Assembly (NCBI GenBank): GCA_024742695.1
Contig: JANSXY010000005.1
Location: forward strand, 124,001-188,000
Length of the DNA: 64,000 nucleotides
Direction: 5' to 3'
Source of the DNA: Paracoccaceae bacterium
GTDB taxonomy: Bacteria > Pseudomonadota > Alphaproteobacteria > Rhodobacterales > Rhodobacteraceae
Shown in pieces: positions 26,120-34,356 of the stretch (the first letter of the stretch is position 1; each line of letters starts with the position of its first letter). Both the position numbers and the translations under genes were made by a program. The notes below the pieces were generated by a model. The model saw only the letters and a program-made list of their open reading frames with translations, searched no databases and was not told the DNA's origin.

Positions 26120-27160
26120 ATGGCAAGAAAAGTCGACGAGCAGAACGAGCGGATCAAGCGCCGGTATGCCCACTACCTTAGGGAGGCCAGGCGCAGTGAT
26201 CCGGCGACGGTGAACAAGGCGATGGACGCGATCCTCCGCTTCGAGCGCAGCACCGGCGTGAAGAGCTTCAGGCTGTTCCACATCGAGCAGGCCGTTGCCT
26301 TCAAGCGCGGGCTACAGGCCGACAAGAACGTCCGGACGGGGAGGCCGTTGTCGAAGGCGACGATCGACAGCACCCTTCGCGCGGTGAAGGCCTTTTTCCT
26401 TTGGCTGGCCGGGCAGCCGGGCTACAAGTCGCGGATCAGCTACGCGGACGCCGACTACTTCAACCTGTCCGCCAAGGACGCCCGCATCGCCCACACCCAG
26501 CGCGACGTTCCGTTCCCGACGCTGGAACAGTGCCGGCACGCCTTCGCGAAGATGCCCGAGGCCACGGTCATCGACCGCCGCAACAAGGCGCTCTTCGCCT
26601 TCCTGATGCTCACCGGAGCGCGGGACGGAGCCATCGCCTCGATGCCCCTCAAGACCGTCGATCTGGTCGAAGGCTGCATCCATCAGGACGCGCGCATCGT
26701 GAAGACCAAGGGCGCCAAGACCTTCACGACCGTATTCTTCCCGGTCGACGCAGACTACTTAGCCTTCTTCGAGGACTGGGTCCGCTACCTGCGCGAAGAG
26801 GCGATGTTCGGGCATGACGATCCGCTGTTCCCAAGGCCGCAGATGGGGCTTCGCGATGGATGCTTCGCGGTAACAGGCCTGTCGCGAGAGTTCTATGCGA
26901 ACGCGGGGGCGCTTCGCGATGCCATCGGCGCGGCCTTCCTGAACGCGGGGCTTCCGGCCTTCGGCCCCCACAGCTTCCGCAAGACGCTCGTGAAGCTGGG
27001 CAGCGACCTCTGCCGGACGCCGGAGCAGTTCAAGGCCTGGTCCCAGAACCTCGGGCACGAACACGTAGTCACCACGATCAGCGCTTACTGCCCGGTCTCG
27101 GGGGAGCGGCAGAAGGAACTGATCCGGGGTCTTAGGGGAGCTGATGGCTCTGGCCCGTAG
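26120..27160 (+). CDS. Second tyrosine recombinase
   Basis: A 346-residue site-specific recombinase distinct from the first integrase. The N-terminal SAM-like core-binding domain (about 1-110) is followed by a catalytic domain with TGARDGAIASMPL (first arginine), HSFRKTLVKLG (HxxR), GHEHVVTTISAY (second histidine and the tyrosine nucleophile). Start ATG at 26120 with CGGAGG upstream. Its target site is not evident. Forms a three-gene set with the AlpA-like and HTH/zinc proteins. Confidence 0.9.
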   Translation: MARKVDEQNERIKRRYAHYLREARRSDPATVNKAMDAILRFERSTGVKSFRLFHIEQAVAFKRGLQADKNVRTGRPLSKATIDSTLRAVKAFFLWLAGQPGYKSRISYADADYFNLSAKDARIAHTQRDVPFPTLEQCRHAFAKMPEATVIDRRNKALFAFLMLTGARDGAIASMPLKTVDLVEGCIHQDARIVKTKGAKTFTTVFFPVDADYLAFFEDWVRYLREEAMFGHDDPLFPRPQMGLRDGCFAVTGLSREFYANAGALRDAIGAAFLNAGLPAFGPHSFRKTLVKLGSDLCRTPEQFKAWSQNLGHEHVVTTISAYCPVSGERQKELIRGLRGADGSGP

Positions 27161-27340
27161 CGGACATTGGAGAGTTGCGCAGCGAACGACGGCTCGGAGC
27201 CCAGGGCGGACCTTGTTGTCCGGCGCAGCATTGATCGCGATGGGCGGGAAGCGGCCGGTCGGACTTCCCTTTGGAACGTCAGGTTTGTCGGGAAAGCCTT
27301 TCCTGAGACACTGAGGGTGATCTCATTGGGACCGCCCCGC

Positions 27341-28984
27341 CTATCGATTGGCTCCGAACCGATCCAGCACGTTACGGGTGATCCGATCGATCTGCGGGTC
27401 GCCGCGGGAAAGGCCCGCCACCCATTCGCAGGTGGCGGCGTTGAAGACTTCGCCGTTGCCACGCTGCCAGTGGATCATCACGCCGTTACCGCGGGCGGCG
27501 GAGGCCCGGGTTTCGGCGGTGTCCGCGCCGGTCAGGGCCAGGGCGCGGAAAGCGGCATCCTCGCCCCCGATGTAGCGGGTTTCGCCCCAGACGCCGTGGT
27601 CGGGTTCGATGTTGGCCGCAAGGCCTGCCGCCAGAACCACTATGCCCGGGTCCGTGCCATCCGCCCCGGTCGGACAGGGCAGCCCGTCGCGGAAGGCGAG
27701 GTCGAGCCCGTCGACCTCGTAGCCGAAGACGCGGGCGGCGCGCCCCAGCGTGTCGCCGTAGCCAAGGTGCGTGCCGGCAAAGGCCCAGTGATCGGGCCTG
27801 TAGACGGTGTAGCCCGCCCCCTGTCCGGCGCAGGTGCCAAGGCCCGCGTAGATGCCGCGCAGCGCGTTCGCGCCGAAGGTGAGGCAGCCGGGGCGGTTCA
27901 ATGGCGCAGCCTCCCAGGCGCCGGTGACGCGCTGCGCCTCGGCCGTGCCCATCAGCGGGTCGCGGTCTGTGGCGGTGTATTTATAGCAGACCTGCCGGCG
28001 GCCGCCGTCCTCGATCCGCACCTGCCACAGGAAGTTCCCGGCAAACCGCGCGACGGTGCCGCCCGCTTCGGTGTAGCGGTCCACCGCGTCGCGCATCTCC
28101 GCGCTCCAGTATTCGTCGTGGCCGACGAAGATCAGGCAGCGGTGGCGGTCGATCAGGCCTGGGTCGCGGTGCAGGTCGTGCAGGGTGGCGACATCCACCT
28201 CATAGCCCGCCGCCTCGGCCCAGCGGGCGAAGTGGCGCTCATAGCTCGCCCAGCCGGCCGAGGCGTATTTCTTCGAGTAGCCATAGGCATAGGCCCATTC
28301 CATGTAGGGATAGCGCACCATCTCGCCCGGCCGTGGCGGCTGTTCCGGCAGGGCGCGGGGGGCGCCGGCGGGCAGCTTGCAAAAGCCCCGCGTCCAGGGC
28401 CGGTCGAGCGACAGGACGGGGGAGAATTCGTTGCCCTCGGGCCCGGCGATCCCCTCGTAGGCGTTCGACCCGCCCCAGCAGTTGTAGGCGACCCAGGTGC
28501 CGGTGGCGCAGACCAGAAGATAGGGCGCGGCGGGCAGGCCGGGGGCGCGGTGCACGAGGATCAGGTGATGTTCCTCTACCAGATCGTCGCCGCGCCGCGC
28601 CCGGAAGGTGACGAGGTAGCCGCCCGGCCGCCAGTCGGCCGGGATCGTCAGCCGGTGTTCGACGGGCCAGCCGCAGCCCGTCACCGAACAGTCGGCGGGC
28701 GTGGGGTGGTGCCGCCCGGCCAGCCCCCCGGCGCGGTAGAGCGGCTCATAGGTCAGGCCGTCGCGGCCAATCTCCAACTCCCATGTCTCGGCCGTGGTCG
28801 AGACATGCAGCGCCACCGTGTCGCCCGGCGCATAGGTCATCCGGTCGGAATAGCCCCAGATCTCCAGCACCCGCTCATCCCGTGCTGGGCCGATGAAATA
28901 GTGGTCGAGGATGTGCCGCGCCCGTGCCCGTGTGCGCGGGGTGATCGCGGGGCCGGGCCCCTCTGCGGCGGGATCGACGGTCAT
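27341..28984 (-). CDS. N,N-dimethylformamidase large-subunit-like hydrolase
   Basis: A 547-residue protein resembling the large (beta) subunit of N,N-dimethylformamidase, an iron amidohydrolase that splits DMF to dimethylamine and formate. The C-terminal region carries family blocks: YMEWAYAYGYSKKYASAG, LIFVGHDEYWSAEMRDAV and RFAGNFLWQVR. It is shorter than the classical large subunit (about 760 residues), and no small-subunit gene is seen beside it. The true substrate is unknown. It follows the CoA-transferase gene by 5 bp, so the two are one transcript. Preceded in the sequence by a gene-free stretch at 27161-27340 in which I see nothing. Confidence 0.75.
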   Translation of the reverse strand: MTVDPAAEGPGPAITPRTRARARHILDHYFIGPARDERVLEIWGYSDRMTYAPGDTVALHVSTTAETWELEIGRDGLTYEPLYRAGGLAGRHHPTPADCSVTGCGWPVEHRLTIPADWRPGGYLVTFRARRGDDLVEEHHLILVHRAPGLPAAPYLLVCATGTWVAYNCWGGSNAYEGIAGPEGNEFSPVLSLDRPWTRGFCKLPAGAPRALPEQPPRPGEMVRYPYMEWAYAYGYSKKYASAGWASYERHFARWAEAAGYEVDVATLHDLHRDPGLIDRHRCLIFVGHDEYWSAEMRDAVDRYTEAGGTVARFAGNFLWQVRIEDGGRRQVCYKYTATDRDPLMGTAEAQRVTGAWEAAPLNRPGCLTFGANALRGIYAGLGTCAGQGAGYTVYRPDHWAFAGTHLGYGDTLGRAARVFGYEVDGLDLAFRDGLPCPTGADGTDPGIVVLAAGLAANIEPDHGVWGETRYIGGEDAAFRALALTGADTAETRASAARGNGVMIHWQRGNGEVFNAATCEWVAGLSRGDPQIDRITRNVLDRFGANR

Positions 28985-28989
28985 TCGGC

Positions 28990-31476
28990 CTACTCCGGCA
29001 GGTAGCGGGCCGACCAGCCTTCGGCGGCGGCCCCGGTGGCGATCATCGCGTCGATCTCCTCCGCCGCATAGCCCGCGCGTGCGAGCACCGTTCGCGTTTC
29101 GGCGCCATATTTCGGCGCCGGGCCGGGGATCGTGATCGGCGCGCTTTCGGGGCGCACGGCGTTCGGTGCCACAAGGTCGACCCAGCGGCCCATCGGGTGC
29201 CGGTCGTGCCGCACCGCGCGGTAGGTCGCGTGGCGGATGTCCGGGGCGCCCGCGCTTTCGAGCTGAAGGGATGCCTCCCGTGTGGCGTGGAGCGAGCCGA
29301 GCGGCACGATCCCGGCCGAACCCCCCGCGAAGGCGGCGGCCCAGTCGGCGATGGGCCGTGTCGCGAAATGCCGGGAGAGCGCCGCGGTTAGTTCCGCATC
29401 CGCCTCCGTCGCGCCCAGATCGGCCAGTTCCGGCACCCGCGCCAGCGCTGCCGCGCGCTCTGTGGGGGCGGCGAAGAACATCCAGCCATCCGCCGCCCTG
29501 TAGCAGCGGTAGAACGCATCCCAGCCCTGCACCGAGCGGCCCGAAGGCTCGTCGAAGGGGCCGCGTCCGGCGAAGTCGTGCATGAACTGCGCCTGGATCA
29601 TCTCGCCCGCCGCGGCCAGCGCCGCCCGCGCCACGCCGCCCTTGCCCGTCACCTGCCGCCGTTCCACCGCCGCGCCAAGGGCCACGCAGGCGCAGAACCC
29701 GGTCAACACGTCGATCGTGCCGAAATGCGCATGTTCCTCGGGCGTCTCCATCCCGCCGCCGAAGCGCAGCATCACCCCGGTCGCCGCCTGCGACGTGTCG
29801 TCATAGCCCAGGTGGTCGGATTTCGGCCCCCGGCGCGGCCCGCCGTAGGCATCGAGTTGCACGAGGATCAGCGCGGGGTTCAGCGCCGCCAGCCTGTCCG
29901 GCGCCAGCCCCAGCGCATCGCGCTGCGCGTCGGTGCCGTTCATCGTCACCACGTCCGCCGTGGCCAGCAGACGGTCCAGCGCCGCGCGGCCCGCCCTGGT
30001 GCCGAGATCAAGCAGCACGCTGTCCTTGCCGCGCTGCGCCTGAAGGCCGAAGACCACCGCGTTCCACGGGTCGACCGAGGGTGCGACCGGCTGCACATGG
30101 GTTACCTTCGCGCCGAACCGCGCCAGCGTCGCGCCGATCGTCGGCCCGGCGATGACATTGGTCAGGTCGAGCACGCGCACCCCGTCCAGCCAGCCGGTCG
30201 CCGGGCCGGTGGCCGCCGGCGCGGGCCGGGGCGGTTCGGCGAGGATCGCCGCCAGATCGGGGCGCAGGTCGTCCGGGTCCGGCCCCGGCCGCTTGGCCAG
30301 CGCCCCGGCATCGTCGGCGAGCCAGGCGACATTGCCCATCTGCCGCATCCGGCCGTGGCGCGGGTCATCCACCTCAAGCACCAGACCCGAGGCCAGCGCA
30401 TGCGGATCGGCCAGCCATTCGGCGGTGCTGCGCTGCGCGGTGCCGGGCGCCTTGGCCGCGCCGAACAGCGCCTCCCACTCCGCCGCGGGGCGGGTCAGGA
30501 ACGCCGCCTGCATCGCCCCGGCCACCCGCGCGCGGTCCTTCGGACCGACCGGGAAGTTCCTGAGCGCCCAGTCCGCCGGCCAATCGCCCTGGTCGAGATA
30601 GGCGTCGAAATCCGGCAAGCTCTCGGCCAGGTCGTGCAGGCCCAGAACCTCCAGCGCGCGGCGCTGGTGGCCCTTGATCGAACAGGCGACCACGTAGAAC
30701 CCGCGCCCGTCCGCGCAGGTATAGGTGCGGTAGAACGGGTCGAGCAGCGGCCAGAGATCCTCGAACGCCAGGCTCATCGGCAGGTCTTCGGCGGCGCGGC
30801 GATCCAGCTCCACCTCGCGCGGGGATTTGTAGCGGTCCGGGTAGTCCTGAACCTGCTGGCTGTTGTAGACCAGCCCCTCGAACAGCGCCGAGGCCAGCGG
30901 CACCTCGACATGCTCGCCCCCGTTCCGCGCCCGCGCCCCCAGAGCGAACAGCACCGACATCGCGCCGAAGGCCGCGCCATAGGCCGAGGCCATGCCAAGC
31001 GGCGTGAAGGACGGGTTGATCCCCATCAGGCGGCGGTTCAGCCCCATGTCGGTGAACTGCCCGGTGCGTGCGGCGATCAGCGCCTCCCAGGCCGGAAGCC
31101 CGGCGAATTCCGGGTCGGCCGAGGCGAAACCGGGCAGCGACAGGCTGACGAGGCCGGGATTGACCGCGCGCAGGGCGGCCGGGCCAAGGCCAAGACGGTC
31201 CATCACGCCGGGGCGGAAGTTCTCGATCACCACGTCGGCCCGCGCGGCCAGGTCGAGCGCCGTCTGGCGCCCGGTGTCGGTCTTGAGGTCCAGCACCAGC
31301 GACCGCTTGCCCCGCGACAGCATGTCGAAGGCCGGATCCCGCCAGCGCGGCCCGCCGGGCGGGTCGATGCGGATCACCTCCGCCCCCAGGTCGGCCAGCA
31401 TCATCCCGACCATCGGCCCGGCGAGGTAGTGGCCGAAGTCGAGCACCCGCAGGTGCGACAGGGGGCGGTGCGTCAT
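28990..31476 (-). CDS. Tandem-domain family III CoA-transferase (CaiB/BaiF)
   Basis: 828 residues made of two family III CoA-transferase units. The first begins RVLDFGHYLAGPMVGMMLAD near residue 10, the second RVLDLTNVIAGPTIGATLAR near residue 400. The second keeps an aspartate (GTIDVLTGFCACVALG) where the family has its CoA-ester-forming residue. The corresponding stretch of the first (FTPLGMASAYGAAFGAM) has none, so only the second half may be catalytic. Fused double CaiB proteins are known in carnitine-like and other acyl-CoA pathways. Divergent from the GlxA-type regulator. Confidence 0.88.
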   Translation of the reverse strand: MTHRPLSHLRVLDFGHYLAGPMVGMMLADLGAEVIRIDPPGGPRWRDPAFDMLSRGKRSLVLDLKTDTGRQTALDLAARADVVIENFRPGVMDRLGLGPAALRAVNPGLVSLSLPGFASADPEFAGLPAWEALIAARTGQFTDMGLNRRLMGINPSFTPLGMASAYGAAFGAMSVLFALGARARNGGEHVEVPLASALFEGLVYNSQQVQDYPDRYKSPREVELDRRAAEDLPMSLAFEDLWPLLDPFYRTYTCADGRGFYVVACSIKGHQRRALEVLGLHDLAESLPDFDAYLDQGDWPADWALRNFPVGPKDRARVAGAMQAAFLTRPAAEWEALFGAAKAPGTAQRSTAEWLADPHALASGLVLEVDDPRHGRMRQMGNVAWLADDAGALAKRPGPDPDDLRPDLAAILAEPPRPAPAATGPATGWLDGVRVLDLTNVIAGPTIGATLARFGAKVTHVQPVAPSVDPWNAVVFGLQAQRGKDSVLLDLGTRAGRAALDRLLATADVVTMNGTDAQRDALGLAPDRLAALNPALILVQLDAYGGPRRGPKSDHLGYDDTSQAATGVMLRFGGGMETPEEHAHFGTIDVLTGFCACVALGAAVERRQVTGKGGVARAALAAAGEMIQAQFMHDFAGRGPFDEPSGRSVQGWDAFYRCYRAADGWMFFAAPTERAAALARVPELADLGATEADAELTAALSRHFATRPIADWAAAFAGGSAGIVPLGSLHATREASLQLESAGAPDIRHATYRAVRHDRHPMGRWVDLVAPNAVRPESAPITIPGPAPKYGAETRTVLARAGYAAEEIDAMIATGAAAEGWSARYLPE

Positions 31477-31593
31477 CGTCGGAAACCCTTGTGCCGGATC
31501 GGCGCCCTTTGCGCCCCGGGGCCGAGACTATGCTTGCAAGGCGCGCACGGATTGACTGATCCTGCCATTCAAACGACAGAAAGAGACAACCAC

Positions 31594-32517
31594 GTGCCGC
31601 TTCGGGTCTCCGTCCTGCTCTTCGACGACTTCTCGAACATGGTCCTGTCCTGCCTTATGGAACCCCTGCGCGTGGTGCGGGATCAGGCCGGGTTCGACCT
31701 GCGGTTCGAAGTGGTGGCGCCGGGGGACCGGCCGGTCACAAGTTCCAGCGGTTTGCGCGTCGCACCGGATGTGCCGATGGCCGGGATCGCACGGCCGGAC
31801 CTGTGCCTTCTGATCGGCGGCGACCGGTTCCGCGAAGCCGCCGGGGAGCCGGACCTCTGGCGCCACCTTCGCCCCGCGCGGACCGCGGGCCTGGTGATCG
31901 CGGCCGATACGGGCGCATGGCTGATGGCCGCAGCCGGGCTGCTGGAGGGGCGCAGGGCCACCCTGCACTGGCATCTGCTGGAAGAGTTCGCGGAGGTCTT
32001 CCCCGCCGTCACCGTCACCCCGGACCGGCATGTCCGCGACGGCGCGATCTGGACCTGCGGCAGCGCCGCGACCGGGCTCGACCTCATCCTCGCCTTTATC
32101 CGCGAAAGGTTCGGCCCGGCGGCAGCCTTCGAGGCCGAATCGATGTTCCTGCACGACAGCGCCCGCCAGGCCAGCGACCCGCGCTTCGGCCCCGGCCTGC
32201 GCGGGCGCGGCTCGGACCGGCTGCGCCGGGTGGTCGCCCGGATGACCGCCACGCTAGAATCGCCGCCCTCGCTCGCGGAACTCGCCCGCGGCGCCAATCT
32301 GTCGGAACGCAGCCTCAACCGGCTGTTCCAGCGCGAACTGGGCCAGTCGCCTGCCCGCTACCTGCAGTCCCTGCGCCTCGCCCGTGCACGCGACCTTGCC
32401 AGCCACACCGATCTCGGCCTCGACCAGATCGCGCTGCGCTGCGGCTTCTCCGGCGCCTCGGCCCTTTCGCGGGCATTCCGGAACAGGACGGGGCGTTCGA
32501 TCCGGCAGCCGAACTGA
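31594..32517 (+). CDS. GlxA/AraC-type transcriptional regulator
   Basis: About 307 residues. The N-terminal DJ-1/PfpI-like domain runs from VSVLLFDDFSNMVLSCLMEP to about residue 190, with LLIGGDRFRE and ADTGAWLMAAAGLL. The C-terminal double HTH of AraC type includes LSERSLNRLFQRELGQSPARY and IALRCGFSGASALSRAFR. This family controls carnitine, glycine betaine and dimethylglycine catabolism in other proteobacteria. GTG start at 31594. Divergent from the CoA-transferase/amidohydrolase pair and the likely regulator of it. Confidence 0.88.
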   Translation: MPLRVSVLLFDDFSNMVLSCLMEPLRVVRDQAGFDLRFEVVAPGDRPVTSSSGLRVAPDVPMAGIARPDLCLLIGGDRFREAAGEPDLWRHLRPARTAGLVIAADTGAWLMAAAGLLEGRRATLHWHLLEEFAEVFPAVTVTPDRHVRDGAIWTCGSAATGLDLILAFIRERFGPAAAFEAESMFLHDSARQASDPRFGPGLRGRGSDRLRRVVARMTATLESPPSLAELARGANLSERSLNRLFQRELGQSPARYLQSLRLARARDLASHTDLGLDQIALRCGFSGASALSRAFRNRTGRSIRQPN

Positions 32518-32778
32518 TCGACCCAGGAGCGGCCCTTCGCGGCGTTGGCGCCGAATGTCCGGAAAGGGCCGATGATGACATTTGATGCTGCTTCGGCGTG
32601 GGTCCGAAAAGTCCGCAACCCGGTCGTTAGGGTCGTCTGCAGCAAATGACGGCTTTCCGCACTTCTAGCCTCCAGAAAAAACAGGTGCGGCATAGGCCAA
32701 TGACAGCGACACAGCACAACTGGCGAGCCGCCACAATTCGTCGCTCCGGCGGGGACCATGGGTGCGAGGAAGTCCCAT

Positions 32779-32797
32779 GGGGGCAATATTGGGGGCA
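32779..32797. repeat. Right-end GGGGGCA repeats (possible integrase arm sites)
   Basis: Two GGGGGCA copies with 12 bp start-to-start spacing (32779-32785 and 32791-32797). They have the same spacing and flanking ATT as the pair inside the left end. Confidence 0.55.
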
Positions 32798-32854
32798 TGG
32801 TTGCAGAGGAGCGCACAAAGTCAGCAATAGGATCATATGGTTAGCTTTCAGAAG

Positions 32855-32888
32855 CGAGTCCCTTCACCGCACCACTTCTCTCTCCGAA
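32855..32888 (+). repeat. attR: displaced copy of the tRNA-Thr 3' end
   Basis: 34 bases identical to 22969-23003 except for one missing G in the acceptor-stem part (CACCGCACC instead of CACCGGCACC). Marks the right boundary of the island. Confidence 0.9.
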
Positions 32889-33000
32889 AACCTCCGGTGA
32901 CATAGGCATGACGGTGCAAGACAGGGTCTTGCGATGCCTCTGCGTCGGGGTCGCAACCGGCGGATTGCGCAGGTGCGCCGGGGCGGTCGCCGTCGGGCGG

Positions 33001-33615
33001 TCAACGTGCCGATTGCGCGCCTTTCCGAAGCCGAGGATCGGCGATGGCCTTCACGGTCGCGGCGATGACGGCCAGGCAGAGAAGGGCCTTCGACACCGGT
33101 TCCATCGCGCCGTCGATGAGGACGGCGTGCACGACGCTGCCCGGCACGATCACCATCGCCAGCGTCGTATGCGCGTTGCGCCAGGCCCGCCGGCGCAGCG
33201 GCAGGCGGCCGCGCAGGGCGGCCAGCAGCGCCGTGGCGGCCAGCGCCCACATCGCCACAACGCCCCAGGCGGAAAACGGGGTGGGCGACCTGAAAAGCAG
33301 CGCGTCGACCATGTCGGGCGGGCTGGTGACCCACAGGCCGGCGACGTGGATCGCCACCAACACGGCCAGAAGGCCGCCGACGCGGCGATGAACGCGCCGC
33401 CCGCGCGGGCCTGACAGGCCAGGCAGGTCACCGGCCGCCAGGAGCGGTTGCAAGAGCAGCAGGGCCATCGCGGCGATGCCCGCGAAGCCGCCGGCGATGT
33501 AGACCGGATCGCGCCACGCCAGAAGCGGGCTGGCCGCCGCCGCCACGATCGGAACGGACAGAACGATGGCAAGCGTCAGCCAGATCGCGGCCTGCCGGAT
33601 CGAGGGCATCTTCAT
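33001..33615 (-). CDS. Ferric-reductase-like transmembrane protein
   Basis: A 204-residue integral membrane protein with about six hydrophobic helices. Candidate haem-ligand histidines are VAIHVAGLWV and the later WRNAHTTLAMV and SVVHAVLI. This pattern fits the ferric-reductase-like transmembrane (FRD/YedZ) superfamily of b-type haem proteins. The physiological partner is unknown; the gene directly upstream encodes an exported protein and is transcribed with it (14 bp apart). Start ATG at 33615, with another ATG two codons later. Confidence 0.7.
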   Translation of the reverse strand: MKMPSIRQAAIWLTLAIVLSVPIVAAAASPLLAWRDPVYIAGGFAGIAAMALLLLQPLLAAGDLPGLSGPRGRRVHRRVGGLLAVLVAIHVAGLWVTSPPDMVDALLFRSPTPFSAWGVVAMWALAATALLAALRGRLPLRRRAWRNAHTTLAMVIVPGSVVHAVLIDGAMEPVSKALLCLAVIAATVKAIADPRLRKGAQSAR

Positions 33616-33629
33616 GCGCTTCGGCCCGG

Positions 33630-34118
33630 TCAGGCCGGTTCGAGGACGAAATGTGCCTCCAGGTCCGTGTCTTTGGAACTGGGCATGACGGGGCGCAGGA
33701 ACACCGTCCTGAAGTCGCCGCTGTCATAGGCGAGGTGGCCGTGCGGCTGGCCGAAGGCCGGCACGATCTGCGGCATTTCCAGCCGGAACACCCCGGCCGT
33801 GTCGGTCAGCGTCGCGCCGTGGCTGTGCCAGTCGCGCTCGTGCCCCTCGGTCGTGTGCGCCCAGATCTGGATGCGCTGGCCCGCAAGCGGGGCGCCATCG
33901 CCGGCGCGCCGCACGGTGCCCGACATCCAGAATCCGCCGCCCCCGATCCGCTCCACGATCGGCGCGCCGGGGCGATAATTGTTGGCGCCGCCGCGCATCG
34001 ACGGGGTCGGGGCAAGGCCCTGCGCCCGCGCCGGTACGCGCAGCCCGGACAGCCCGGTGGCGAGGGTCGCGCCGGCAGTGGCGACCAGGGTGCGGCGGGT
34101 CAAGAGCACGGCAGTCAT
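33630..34118 (-). CDS. Exported intradiol-dioxygenase-like protein
   Basis: 162 residues. The N terminus LLTRRTLVATAGATLATG resembles a Tat signal (RR followed by a hydrophobic stretch). The mature part contains FWMSGTVRRAGDGAPLAG, QIWAHTTEGHERDWHSHG and HGHLAYDSGDF, similar to the beta-sandwich of protocatechuate-type intradiol dioxygenases. Several histidines and tyrosines could bind a metal, but activity is not established. Likely acts in the periplasm together with the membrane protein encoded next. The 238 bp upstream hold no other gene. Confidence 0.62.
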   Translation of the reverse strand: MTAVLLTRRTLVATAGATLATGLSGLRVPARAQGLAPTPSMRGGANNYRPGAPIVERIGGGGFWMSGTVRRAGDGAPLAGQRIQIWAHTTEGHERDWHSHGATLTDTAGVFRLEMPQIVPAFGQPHGHLAYDSGDFRTVFLRPVMPSSKDTDLEAHFVLEPA

Positions 34119-34356
34119 CTGGGCTACTCCTTTCGCGAAGGGTCCGGTTCGGCCGGAGGCTGGCCAAGCCTAGCACCCGGTCCGCCGGCCCGGCCAGCGG
34201 TGCCGCGGGTGCCGATCCCGCGGGGCGATAAAATGCGCCCACGATTTCGCGAGGTGGCCGGAAACCGCGCAGCGGCCGGTCGGTCCCGACGGTGCCGCGG
34301 GCCGTGATGGGCCGGCCCCGGCTGGACAGCGCCGGCCGCCGGCCTAGCTGCCCGCC

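Larger units (their letters stand above)
22969..32888. mobile_element. Genomic island integrated at tRNA-Thr
   Basis: About 9.9 kb bounded by a near-identical direct repeat of the tRNA-Thr 3' end (22969-23003 and 32855-32888). A tyrosine recombinase gene sits directly inside the left end, as expected for tRNA-targeted elements. Matched pairs of GGGGGCA lie inside both ends. The recombination half (23-27 kb) is less GC-rich than its flanks, while the cargo half (27-32.5 kb) has host-like composition. No conjugation or phage structural genes are visible, so it is probably mobilised with outside help or is now fixed. Confidence 0.88.
32518..33000. other. Gene-free right end of the island
   Basis: No convincing gene. 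The stretch holds a stem of GGCCCTT (32531-32537) with AAGGGCC (32564-32570) after the regulator gene, the paired GGGGGCA repeats, and attR. Short open frames here have no ribosome-binding site or family features. Confidence 0.6.

Noticed and set aside
29578-32517. Very long plus-strand open frame across 29.6-32.5 kb
   Set aside because: Only its last part (from 31594) encodes a recognisable protein; the rest is antisense to the CoA-transferase gene and is an effect of high GC content.
32531-32570. Rho-independent terminator after the GlxA-type regulator
   Set aside because: A 7-bp GC stem exists but with a long imperfect loop and no T run, so it was only mentioned as part of the gene-free region.
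32646-32900. Short open frame at the right end of the island
   Set aside because: Overlaps attR and the GGGGGCA repeats, has no family features and no ribosome-binding site.
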